64,000 nucleotides of DNA from Nitrospira sp. Ga0074138 (GTDB lineage Bacteria; Nitrospirota; Nitrospiria; Nitrospirales; Nitrospiraceae), in contig LNDU01000032.1 of NCBI GenBank assembly GCA_001464735.1, positions 1-64,000 of the forward strand. Reading direction: 5' to 3'. Both the position numbers and the translations under genes were made by a program. A model generated the notes under the pieces. It searched no databases and was not told the origin of the DNA. It was given only the letters and a program-made list of their open reading frames with translations. Of the stretch, positions 35,847-43,132 are shown piece by piece (the first letter of the stretch is position 1; every line of letters begins with the position of its first letter).

Positions 35847-37082
35847 ATGCTAGCGTTTGTGTGGCTAACCGTCATAACGGCGTTGAGAGTGCTCGGGCGA
35901 AACAGACTGCGCGCGGGTTTGACCATGCTTGGGATTATTATCGGAGTCGGAGCGGTCATTGCTATGGTCAGCATTGGAGAAGGGGCGAAACAGGCGGTGC
36001 AGAAGCAGATCGCCACGATGGGGACCAACGTCATTATGATCTGGCCCAGTTACATGACCATCGGCGGCGTGCGGGGTGCACAAGGCGGTGCCGTCACACT
36101 GACGGTTGCCGATGCACTGGAACTGAAGAAAAGGATTCCCCTTCTGTCTGAAACGGGGTGGCTTATACGAAGCACCATGCAAATTGTGAATGGGAGCCGC
36201 AACTGGAATGGTCCGGTTCACGGAGTATCACCCAGCTATGTCACGATCCGAGACTGGTCCTTCAGCAGCGGAGGATCCTTTACTCAAACAGATATGGAGA
36301 GTGCGGCCCGGGTCGCGCTCCTTGGACAAACCGTGGTCGAAAACATTTTTGAACCAGGTGAAGAACCAGTTGGCGCGATCATTCGGATTAAAAATGTCCC
36401 GTTCCGGGTCATCGGTGTCTTATCCCCGAAAGGCCAGTCTGTGCAGGGATCCGATCAGGACGATGTGGTCTTTATTCCCTTCACGACTGCCGAGCGAAAA
36501 GTCTTTGGAACATTGTTCCTTGGATCGGTCGGCGGAGTATTTGTTTCGACGGAACGAACCGAGGATCTGGCGGATGCCGCAGAACAGATCCGTCAGGTGA
36601 TGAGGGCTCGACATCGCTTACAGGGTGAGCAGCCGGATGATTTCACCATTCGTACGCAGGTCGAAATCGGAAAGGTGCAGGAAGGGACGAGCGAAACCTT
36701 GACGGTCATGTTGATGATTATCGCGTCGGTCTCATTACTTGTCGGCGGTATTGGGATTATGAACATTCTGCTTGTCTCCGTCACTGAGCGGACAAGAGAA
36801 ATTGGAATTCGGATGGCGGTCGGAGCCAAACGTTTCCACATTCTCATACAGTTTTTGATCGAGGCTCTGACGCTCAGTGTGGTCGGTGGCTGTATCGGCA
36901 TCCTGTTCGGAGTGCTTGCGGCGCGCTTGACGACAGTGATTGCCGGTTGGCCAACCATTATTTCAAGTGATACCGTCGCCGTTGCGTTTGTGTTTTCGGT
37001 TGTGGTGGGCCTATTCTTTGGCTTATATCCTGCCAATAAGGCTGCTCGGCTCAATCCCATCGAAGCGTTGCGCTACGAATAG
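35847..37082 (+). CDS. MacB-type ABC transporter permease
   Basis: The 411-residue permease has one N-terminal membrane helix (GLTMLGIIIGVGAVIAMVSI), a large periplasmic domain (about residues 55-275) and three C-terminal helices of the FtsX type (SVSLLVGGIGIMNILLVSVT, then TREIGIRMAVGAKRFHILIQ and the PANKAARLNPIEALRYE end). This is the type VII mechanotransmission fold. Substrates of such systems include peptides, antibiotics and lipoproteins; none can be chosen here. Convergent with the next gene 25 bases on. Confidence 0.87.
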   Translation: MLAFVWLTVITALRVLGRNRLRAGLTMLGIIIGVGAVIAMVSIGEGAKQAVQKQIATMGTNVIMIWPSYMTIGGVRGAQGGAVTLTVADALELKKRIPLLSETGWLIRSTMQIVNGSRNWNGPVHGVSPSYVTIRDWSFSSGGSFTQTDMESAARVALLGQTVVENIFEPGEEPVGAIIRIKNVPFRVIGVLSPKGQSVQGSDQDDVVFIPFTTAERKVFGTLFLGSVGGVFVSTERTEDLADAAEQIRQVMRARHRLQGEQPDDFTIRTQVEIGKVQEGTSETLTVMLMIIASVSLLVGGIGIMNILLVSVTERTREIGIRMAVGAKRFHILIQFLIEALTLSVVGGCIGILFGVLAARLTTVIAGWPTIISSDTVAVAFVFSVVVGLFFGLYPANKAARLNPIEALRYE

Positions 37083-37107
37083 GCGAATCACTCACCGGTG
37101 TCCCTTC

Positions 37108-38307
37108 CTACGCATTCATTTCTATTATTGTTTCAATGGCCCGGACCTGGGGATTGCCGGCCTGGTGCGCGAGATCGATGACAAACGGCGTTGGGTATTC
37201 AGTGCCCCCTGGCTGGTGGGTGATGGTGATGATCGGTTGGTGCAGTTTTTCTTGATGGAGTTTCGTGACTACTGCCAACTCTTGCGTATTCAGTCGCACA
37301 TGAGTATGGATGGGGTAGATACCGATTCGTGCGATGAATGACGATACAATTCGTTGATCAAGCTTGCCTTCCCGAGCCTCCTGATACAGGCGCTGAAATG
37401 TGTGGTGAGGAGTCAGTGGGGCAGTCCCGCCGAACCCAGTGATTAATTCATCGTATCGATCCACGACCATCAGAATGCGTGTGGGGTCGGAGGTAAAGTG
37501 TCCCCGTGACTCTTTGGGATAGCCGCTGTCATCAAGATAGGCATGATGATTCGCGATGAGATGAAGCGTGGCGGCTTCAATTCCCCTTTTCCCCTCCAAC
37601 ATCAGAACGGCACGGCGGGAATGGGTCTCGAATTCCTGTCGGTTGGCCTTGGAAAGGTCCGACGAGACATGAGTATGGCGGACAATGGCAGGTCGGATCT
37701 GTAAGAGACCGATGTCATGTAAGAGAGCGGCGGTCGCAAGCTCGTGCAGTTCCAGAGGGTTGAATTGGAAGGCCTGCCCGACCACGAGTGACAGCGTACA
37801 GGCGGCCAGTGCATGCTGGCTGAGCGTAGAGTCGTCGGCTCGGTTTTGACTCAAGGCCATGAAAATTGCAGAGTCGGTGAGCGTTCTCATGGCGATCGTG
37901 ATTTCTTGGACCGCTTCGGCTGCCTGCTCAGGGTTGACCGTCCCTGTCTTTGTAATGGTTGTAAAAACGGATTGTACGGCTTGATCCATCTGTTGCTTGG
38001 CCAGCTTTGCCTGAGCATATTCTTCGTTCAGTTGGGCCAATGGCTTGGAGTGCTTCATGCTCAAAGTCGTTGCTGCCGTGGGTGTAGCCTGCATGATATC
38101 CGTTGCGTGATGGGGCGGAGGAGTGATTCCACGATCGAGGTCAATGTCGACCATCTTCACTCCTGCACGCACTAATTTATCAATCTGGGAAGACTGTTCA
38201 ATCAGGAATGAATGGCGGAGTAACGGGGAGCGGAACCACGACAGGTCCAGGCGGGCGACGTACATTCCAATCTGAAGTTCACTGACGGAGATGCGTGTTG
38301 TCGCCAT
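37108..38307 (-). CDS. DUF3391 / HD-GYP domain protein
   Basis: The 399-residue protein begins with a DUF3391 domain (ISVSELQIGMYVARLDLSWF), then a linker and an HD-GYP phosphodiesterase-like domain with AALLHDIGLLQIRP and LIANHHAYLDDSGYPKESRG. HD-GYP enzymes degrade cyclic-di-GMP. Active members usually read HHExxDGSGYP; here the Glu position is Ala and DG is DD, so metal binding or activity may be reduced. It is the last gene of a minus-strand run behind the rusA-like gene. Confidence 0.8.
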   Translation of the reverse strand: MATTRISVSELQIGMYVARLDLSWFRSPLLRHSFLIEQSSQIDKLVRAGVKMVDIDLDRGITPPPHHATDIMQATPTAATTLSMKHSKPLAQLNEEYAQAKLAKQQMDQAVQSVFTTITKTGTVNPEQAAEAVQEITIAMRTLTDSAIFMALSQNRADDSTLSQHALAACTLSLVVGQAFQFNPLELHELATAALLHDIGLLQIRPAIVRHTHVSSDLSKANRQEFETHSRRAVLMLEGKRGIEAATLHLIANHHAYLDDSGYPKESRGHFTSDPTRILMVVDRYDELITGFGGTAPLTPHHTFQRLYQEAREGKLDQRIVSSFIARIGIYPIHTHVRLNTQELAVVTKLHQEKLHQPIITITHQPGGTEYPTPFVIDLAHQAGNPQVRAIETIIEMNA

Positions 38308-38409
38308 CAGAAGGTCCGTCTATTGGTAAGCAGGGCTGTAGACATAGCTCTCTCAGGTATCGGCATGAACCAGAAATAACTGTAGCCGAGCGAGTGCTGG
38401 AGTGAGTGG

Positions 38410-39006
38410 TCAGCCTAAGTGACAAGGAGGGGAAATGAACGAGAGACAGACTTCGATGCGAGGGTTGGCTTTGTCAACATGCTTATACAGATGAGTTTCG
38501 ATGATGCGATTATCGTTTAAGCCAAGCCCTTCGCAGACCGCATCTTGGGCGATCTTCAGACCGCCATCAAGGTCGCGCCGTAAGGCGGATGCGAAAAAGA
38601 ATCGGATAGAGAGCGCGAGCGGCCCAGATCGAAGTCGATTGTGCAAAGAGAATCTAGCGGGGGACTGGGCTAATGCCAGACATACGTGCTGGCCGACGTA
38701 TGTCTTGTACGTCCGTCCGGCGGAGGATAGCAAACGACGTCCATTTACCGTTGCATATTGATGGTTGATGCTGGGAGGGACGGGCAATGTGACTTTGAAC
38801 GTGTCCGATGTGACGTCTGGGTGATGTGATGGTGTCCGAAGTGCAGTCTCTGGGTTCGATGGATCAGATTTCTGTGACAGAGTCGTACTGTTGATCCGCA
38901 GTAACTTTTTTGGGATGGATGGGTGTGTGGGATTACCACGGCTGGATATTGGGGGAAGGCGAAATCTTGATGAACGGAAGTTGTATCGAGGTCGGTCGGA
39001 TGGCAT
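38410..39006 (-). CDS. RusA-family endodeoxyribonuclease
   Basis: The C-terminal 120 residues match RusA Holliday-junction resolvases: FKVTLPVPPSINHQYATVNG, then the acidic metal site RRDLDGGLKIAQDAVCEGLG followed by LNDNRI. The Asp residues expected for catalysis are present. The first 75 residues are Ser/Pro/Arg-rich without a domain, so the real start may lie further in. RusA homologs are often phage-derived, but this one is in a chromosomal run after mraZ and might be a domesticated copy. Confidence 0.7.
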   Translation of the reverse strand: MPSDRPRYNFRSSRFRLPPISSRGNPTHPSIPKKLLRINSTTLSQKSDPSNPETALRTPSHHPDVTSDTFKVTLPVPPSINHQYATVNGRRLLSSAGRTYKTYVGQHVCLALAQSPARFSLHNRLRSGPLALSIRFFFASALRRDLDGGLKIAQDAVCEGLGLNDNRIIETHLYKHVDKANPRIEVCLSFISPPCHLG

Positions 39007-39015
39007 GGAGCCGAG

Positions 39016-39456
39016 CTAGAGGAGATTCACGATCTTTGCCATATTCTGTTCAAAGCGATCTTCCGTACGGGCAAGATACCGACGCCATTCGCTTGGGTTC
39101 CAAATTTCCATGCGGTGATACAGGCCGACGAGTATGATTTCTTGATCCTCATCGACAGGAACCAGTTTTCTTAAGCGACCAGGAATCAGAATCCGCCCGG
39201 TTTTATCGATATCCGATGAGCCTGCCTCGGACACGACAAAGTGCATAAACAGGCGACTCTGGTCTTCGTCCAGAGACGTCCGGGTCCGTTCAAGGACCTT
39301 CTCCCACTCTCTCGTGGAATAGATCAGCAAGGACTGTTCCGGACCCTTCAGGAACATGACGGTCTGACCATCAGCTTCGATCTGTTCACGGATCGGTGAG
39401 GGGACGATGAAACGCCCTTTCTCATCAACCTTGCAAAGGTATTCACCAGCAAACAT
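39016..39456 (-). CDS. mraZ: MraZ transcriptional regulator
   Basis: The 146-residue protein has two AbrB-like halves: MFAGEYLCKVDEKGRFIVPS and SSDIDKTGRILIPGRLRKLV, each with the DxxGR pattern that binds DNA in the MraZ ring. MraZ normally opens the division and cell wall cluster and is followed by rsmH. Here it is followed by a rusA-like gene and preceded by a small HTH gene, so it is detached from that cluster within this window. Confidence 0.9.
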   Translation of the reverse strand: MFAGEYLCKVDEKGRFIVPSPIREQIEADGQTVMFLKGPEQSLLIYSTREWEKVLERTRTSLDEDQSRLFMHFVVSEAGSSDIDKTGRILIPGRLRKLVPVDEDQEIILVGLYHRMEIWNPSEWRRYLARTEDRFEQNMAKIVNLL

Positions 39457-39471
39457 TGTGATGTCCTGTAT

Positions 39472-39669
39472 TTAGGAATTCACGGCAGTTCTGGTTCGGT
39501 CGCGGATCCATTGCTCTAGATCCGAACGGACAAACCGCCATTCCTTGCCCAGCTTGAAGGCGGGAATCTGTCGACTCTGAAGATAGCGATAGAGGGTGCG
39601 TTGAGTAATCTTGAGATACTGGCATGTTTCCAGCGTGGTCATCAGTTCGCTCTTCGGAGCCCTGCTCAT
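39472..39669 (-). CDS. Small excisionase-like helix-turn-helix protein
   Basis: From the ATG at 39669 the product is about 65 residues and almost entirely an HTH_17/MerR-like DNA-binding domain: TTLETCQYLKITQRTLYRYL, SRQIPAFKLGKEWRFVRSDL, then EQWI. Such proteins act as excisionases or small regulators. The longer track ORF runs back over the promoter and is rejected. It lies 15 bases upstream of mraZ and behind its own promoter. Confidence 0.75.
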   Translation of the reverse strand: MSRAPKSELMTTLETCQYLKITQRTLYRYLQSRQIPAFKLGKEWRFVRSDLEQWIRDRTRTAVNS

Positions 39670-39724
39670 CACTCCACCTGTGGTCAGATCGAAAAATCCG
39701 CATTCTGCCTCCAGCACTCTCGTT

Positions 39725-39752
39725 ATTCTAGAGGCGACCCTGAGAATGTCAA
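39725..39752 (-). promoter_or_regulatory. Strong promoter of the HTH-mraZ-rusA run
   Basis: On the minus strand, TTGACA and TAGAAT are 16 bases apart, between the fmdB-like stop and the HTH start. Confidence 0.65.
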
Positions 39753-39775
39753 GCGAAAATATATGACAGTGCATG

Positions 39776-40117
39776 TCAAAGGCCGTCAGTGCCCTCTGGC
39801 ACTCCCGCACCGTCATCGGATTGGTCCATCATCGCTTCGATATCGTCGACGTCCTCGCCCATTTCCTGTCCCATTTTCTTCATCAAACGGGCGACGCTCC
39901 GAGGATCATTCTCATCAATTCCTCCGAGGTTCGCTGGATCTGCCAGCGATTCGAGTCGAGCTTCCTCGGACTTGGGAGCGGCAAATCGAGACAGAAGACG
40001 CTCCATCCGCGAGCTGCCGCAATGCCGGCAGGTGGCCACGCTGGGATTGCGTGGATTCAGTACCAAGACCGAGGATTTCCTGCCACATGCCTGACAAGAG
40101 TACTCATAAATCGGCAT
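39776..40117 (-). CDS. FmdB-type zinc ribbon protein
   Basis: The 113-residue protein begins MPIYEYSCQACGRKSSVLVL and has a second pair CRHCGSSRMERLLSRF, the CxxC-CxxC zinc ribbon of the FmdB family. A long acidic C-terminal tail follows. Function is unknown; the family was named from a methanotroph regulator and is widespread. It begins only three bases after comF. Confidence 0.82.
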   Translation of the reverse strand: MPIYEYSCQACGRKSSVLVLNPRNPSVATCRHCGSSRMERLLSRFAAPKSEEARLESLADPANLGGIDENDPRSVARLMKKMGQEMGEDVDDIEAMMDQSDDGAGVPEGTDGL

Positions 40118-40120
40118 CGA

Positions 40121-40936
40121 TCAACCTCCCAGGAGCTCCAGCGACGGTGGGCGCTGAGCGATGATGCGGTCGGGAATCATAGTGGGATCCATCGTGCGCC
40201 CTAACGTTATCACAAACACGTCGCCAGACCCGGCCTTACGGAGTGTTTTGGCGCACTCATTCACCGTCGTGCCGGTCGTGAAGACGTCGTCGATCAGAAG
40301 AATGCGTTTCTTCACAATGGCATTGGGGTGTCGGACGGCAAATGCACGACGAAGGTTTTTTAGACGGCTTTTGCGGGATAGTGTGGTCTGGGCTGGAGTA
40401 GAGATGGCTCGGATCAAATTTGTGTAAGCGACGGGAAGATCGAGGGTCCGTCCGATGTCATCGGCAAGAAGCAGGGACTGATTGAATTCTCGTTGACGGA
40501 GTCTCTCAATGTGCAGAGGCACTGGCATGATTACATCAATGGAATCGAGTGGAGGGAGTCGGGCAATCATGAGGGCGGCCAGTGGAGCCGCCAGGGAAAC
40601 TTTGCCCTGATACTTGAAGAGGCGGATCGCATGTTGGAGTGGAGGCGTGTACGGGTACAGAGTCCAGGCTTTCGTATACGAAGGCGGACGTTCAGCGCAG
40701 GGTTGGCAAACATGGTTTGGGCTGTAGGTCGTGGCAATAGAAGAAGGGAAGGGGTGGTCACAGCGGGTGCATCGAGAGTCAGGCATGAGGGAAATCTTAC
40801 TCCAGCATTGAGAACAAAAATGGGGGATCGGATCATCTGCCAGAAGCGAACTGCAGTGTGAACAATGAACGGGAAGAAAGAACCTGAGCGCGCGGCGCAG
40901 GAGACCTGAGGCCGATTCTGTGACAGGATTGGCCAT
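40121..40936 (-). CDS. comF: ComF-family phosphoribosyltransferase-like protein
   Basis: The 271-residue protein has an N-terminal zinc-binding region (CSHC, CSQC, CTRCDHPF, CQPC) and a C-terminal PRTase domain with the PRPP-loop RILLIDDVFTTGTTVNECAK. REFNQSLLLADDIG and the SRLKNLRRAF segment are typical of ComF. In competent bacteria ComF aids DNA uptake. No other competence genes are here, though the RusA-like nuclease is downstream in the same run. Confidence 0.85.
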   Translation of the reverse strand: MANPVTESASGLLRRALRFFLPVHCSHCSSLLADDPIPHFCSQCWSKISLMPDSRCTRCDHPFPSSIATTYSPNHVCQPCAERPPSYTKAWTLYPYTPPLQHAIRLFKYQGKVSLAAPLAALMIARLPPLDSIDVIMPVPLHIERLRQREFNQSLLLADDIGRTLDLPVAYTNLIRAISTPAQTTLSRKSRLKNLRRAFAVRHPNAIVKKRILLIDDVFTTGTTVNECAKTLRKAGSGDVFVITLGRTMDPTMIPDRIIAQRPPSLELLGG

Positions 40937-41000
40937 GGATAGCCTTTCATCTCTGTGTGTCTCACCTCTCTTTATGGCGGCGAGCCTGCCGGTGTCAAGG

Positions 41001-41030
41001 TTGTCGGCCTCCGATTTATTGTGCTATACG
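41001..41030 (+). promoter_or_regulatory. Candidate promoter of the ABC ATPase-pyrD run
   Basis: TTGTCG and TATACG lie 18 bases apart, about 55 bases before the ATPase start. Confidence 0.4.
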
Positions 41031-41083
41031 AATACGAATGACCGTACACCGGTCGACCAGTCATTGGAGAGAGCGGACCACAG

Positions 41084-41782
41084 ATGGTGACATTGAGACA
41101 ACTCTCCAAGACCCATTCGCGTGGAGAAGCCATGGTCACGGCTTTGCGCGATGTCAATTTAGAGATTCAACCTGGTGAATTCTGTGCGTTCGTAGGCCCA
41201 AGTGGCTGCGGGAAAAGTACTCTGCTGAACCTCGTCGCGGGTTTGGACCTGCCCACTTCTGGAGAGATCGTGCTCGATGGGCGATCCACCCACAACCTGA
41301 CCAGCTACGAATGGACGAAGATCAGGCGTGAAACGATCGGGATTGTTTTTCAAGCCTTCCACTTGGTGCATGGTTTGACGGCTGAAGAGAACATTGCACT
41401 GCCTCTGATGTTGCGCGGAGAGAACGGGCGGGAGATAACAAAACGGGTCGGGGATATGTTGGAGAGCGTGGGCATGAGTCACCGGCGCCGACATCGACCA
41501 GCCGAATTGTCCGGTGGAGAGCAACAACGAATTGCGATCGCGCGCGCGTTAGCACATGGGCCTCGTCTCCTCTTGGCCGACGAGCCGACGGGCAATATCG
41601 ACTCTCAGCAAGGAGCTGGGATTATGGCGCTTATTCGTGAGCTCGCGATGGTTGAAGGGCAGACGGTCCTGCTGGTGACTCACAGCCTACAGGCCGCGCA
41701 AGCCGCCGACTATGTGTGGACCATGCGAGATGGACAGCTGATTGCGCGCACCGAACGTATGACCGAACTGGCAACTTCGTGA
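41084..41782 (+). CDS. ABC transporter ATPase (LolD/DevA type)
   Basis: The 232-residue ATPase has Walker [22 protein letters not shown]-loop [20 protein letters not shown], signature [15 protein letters not shown], Walker [13 protein letters not shown] and the H-loop THSL. It belongs to the MacB/LolD class and should partner the large permease gene at 43133. The two are separated by pyrD on the same strand and a LuxR gene on the opposite strand. Its stop overlaps the pyrD GTG start. Confidence 0.87.
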   Translation: MVTLRQLSKTHSRGEAMVTALRDVNLEIQPGEFCAFVGPSGCGKSTLLNLVAGLDLPTSGEIVLDGRSTHNLTSYEWTKIRRETIGIVFQAFHLVHGLTAEENIALPLMLRGENGREITKRVGDMLESVGMSHRRRHRPAELSGGEQQRIAIARALAHGPRLLLADEPTGNIDSQQGAGIMALIRELAMVEGQTVLLVTHSLQAAQAADYVWTMRDGQLIARTERMTELATS

Positions 41783-42708
41783 TTGATCTTTCCACAACCA
41801 TCGCCGGCGTCACCTTTCCCAGCTGTTTCATGAATGCGTCGGGAGCGCTCTGTGTCACACGGGACGAACTCGAGGCTCTGGGGAAATCCGGTGCGGGGGC
41901 GATCGTCACGAAGTCGATGACCATTGAGTCGCGCCAAGGCAATCCCACGCCACGGTATTATGGATTTCCCGGAGGATCGATCAACTCGATGGGCCTTCCC
42001 AACCTCGGCTATCGTGCCTACGCCGAGTTGATCCCTCATCTCAAGCGTTTTGGAAAGCCCGTGATCGCCAGTGTGGCCGGACTTGGGGAGGAAGATTTTC
42101 CGACCATCGCAGAAGCGATCAATGCCGCTAAGCCGGACCTCATTGAGGTCAATCTCTCTTGCCCGAATATTCCAGGGAAGCCCCAAATTGGGTACGATCC
42201 GGAAACGTCTGAGCGCGTGCTCAAAAAGGTTCGGCGCCTCATCACGGTTCCGATGGGCGTGAAGTTGCCACCGTACTTCGACCCGGCCCACCATGAGGCC
42301 ATGGGGAAGGTCCTTGGGCGTTGCGGAGTCGACTTTCTCAATATGATCAATTCGGTGGGTAACGGCCTGGTTGTGGATCCGGAACGCGAAGCCGTCGTCA
42401 TTAAACCGAAAGGCGGGTTTGGCGGGTTGGGCGGGCGACTGATCAAGCCCGTGGCCTTAGCGAACGTTCGCGCCTTCTACAAGTTGTTTGATGGGAAGAT
42501 GCCGATCATTGGAACCGGAGGAATCGTTGAGGGGATGGATGTGTTCGAACATTTCCTGTGCGGTGCGTCGGCAGTCCAAATCGGGACGGTGTTGGTGGAG
42601 GAAGGGTTGGATGTGTTCGGACGACTGGAAACGGAATTGACCGCGGTCTTGTCACGAAAAGGATACCAGTCGATTGTGGAATGTCAGGGACGGCTCAAGG
42701 AATTATAA
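41779..42708 (+). CDS. pyrD: Dihydroorotate dehydrogenase, class 1A-like
   Basis: The 309-residue flavoenzyme oxidises dihydroorotate to orotate in pyrimidine synthesis. The GTG at 41779 overlaps the ATPase stop and gives the expected N-terminus; the track start 63 bases earlier lies inside the ATPase. Motifs include FPSCFMNASGALC, TKSMTIESRQGNPTPRYYGF, GSINSMGLPNLGY, and the catalytic-cysteine segment EVNLSCPNIPGKPQ. VGNGLVVDPEREAVVIKPKG, GGLGGRLIKPVALANVRAFY and GTGGI follow. These read like the class 1A enzymes of lactic acid bacteria that reduce fumarate, and no pyrK partner is nearby. Confidence 0.88.
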   Translation: MIDLSTTIAGVTFPSCFMNASGALCVTRDELEALGKSGAGAIVTKSMTIESRQGNPTPRYYGFPGGSINSMGLPNLGYRAYAELIPHLKRFGKPVIASVAGLGEEDFPTIAEAINAAKPDLIEVNLSCPNIPGKPQIGYDPETSERVLKKVRRLITVPMGVKLPPYFDPAHHEAMGKVLGRCGVDFLNMINSVGNGLVVDPEREAVVIKPKGGFGGLGGRLIKPVALANVRAFYKLFDGKMPIIGTGGIVEGMDVFEHFLCGASAVQIGTVLVEEGLDVFGRLETELTAVLSRKGYQSIVECQGRLKEL

Positions 42709-42710
42709 GC

Positions 42711-42989
42711 CTATTTCGTGCCGAAGCTGCGAGGCAGCATGTTTTGTTGCAGCGCCTGACGCAGGAGCTGAGCGACGTTCCGAACATTGAGTCGGCGCAT
42801 CAAGTTGAAACGATGGACTTCGACCGTCCGGACGCTGATATCCAGTGTCGCGCCGATCTCACGATTGGTATGGCCCAGCGCGACCAATCGAAGAATCTCG
42901 CGTTGACGGGGCGTAATATGCAGAGAAGGTTTGGAGCGGTGTCCCACCCGATGGAGCGGGAGTGCGGTGGTGTGTTTGCTTCTGGCCAT
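42711..42989 (-). CDS. LuxR-type helix-turn-helix regulator, DNA-binding domain only
   Basis: The 92-residue protein is a stand-alone GerE/LuxR DNA-binding domain: ITPRQREILRLVALGHTNRE, IGATLDISVRTVEVHRFNLM, then RRLNV. No receiver or sensor domain is attached. It is convergent with pyrD and divergent from the permease gene, so it may control the latter; that is an inference from position. Confidence 0.8.
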   Translation of the reverse strand: MARSKHTTALPLHRVGHRSKPSLHITPRQREILRLVALGHTNREIGATLDISVRTVEVHRFNLMRRLNVRNVAQLLRQALQQNMLPRSFGTK

Positions 42990-43132
42990 CTGTCCTCCTC
43001 TGGAAATGTCTGAGGTCAGTCTAGCAAACGACTGGATGCGTGTAAACGAAATGACTGATTTGTGCCGAGCGCGCGGATGTGTATAGCGGAACCGATGAGA
43101 CGTTTCCCAGCAGAAAGCTTATCTCACGTTCA

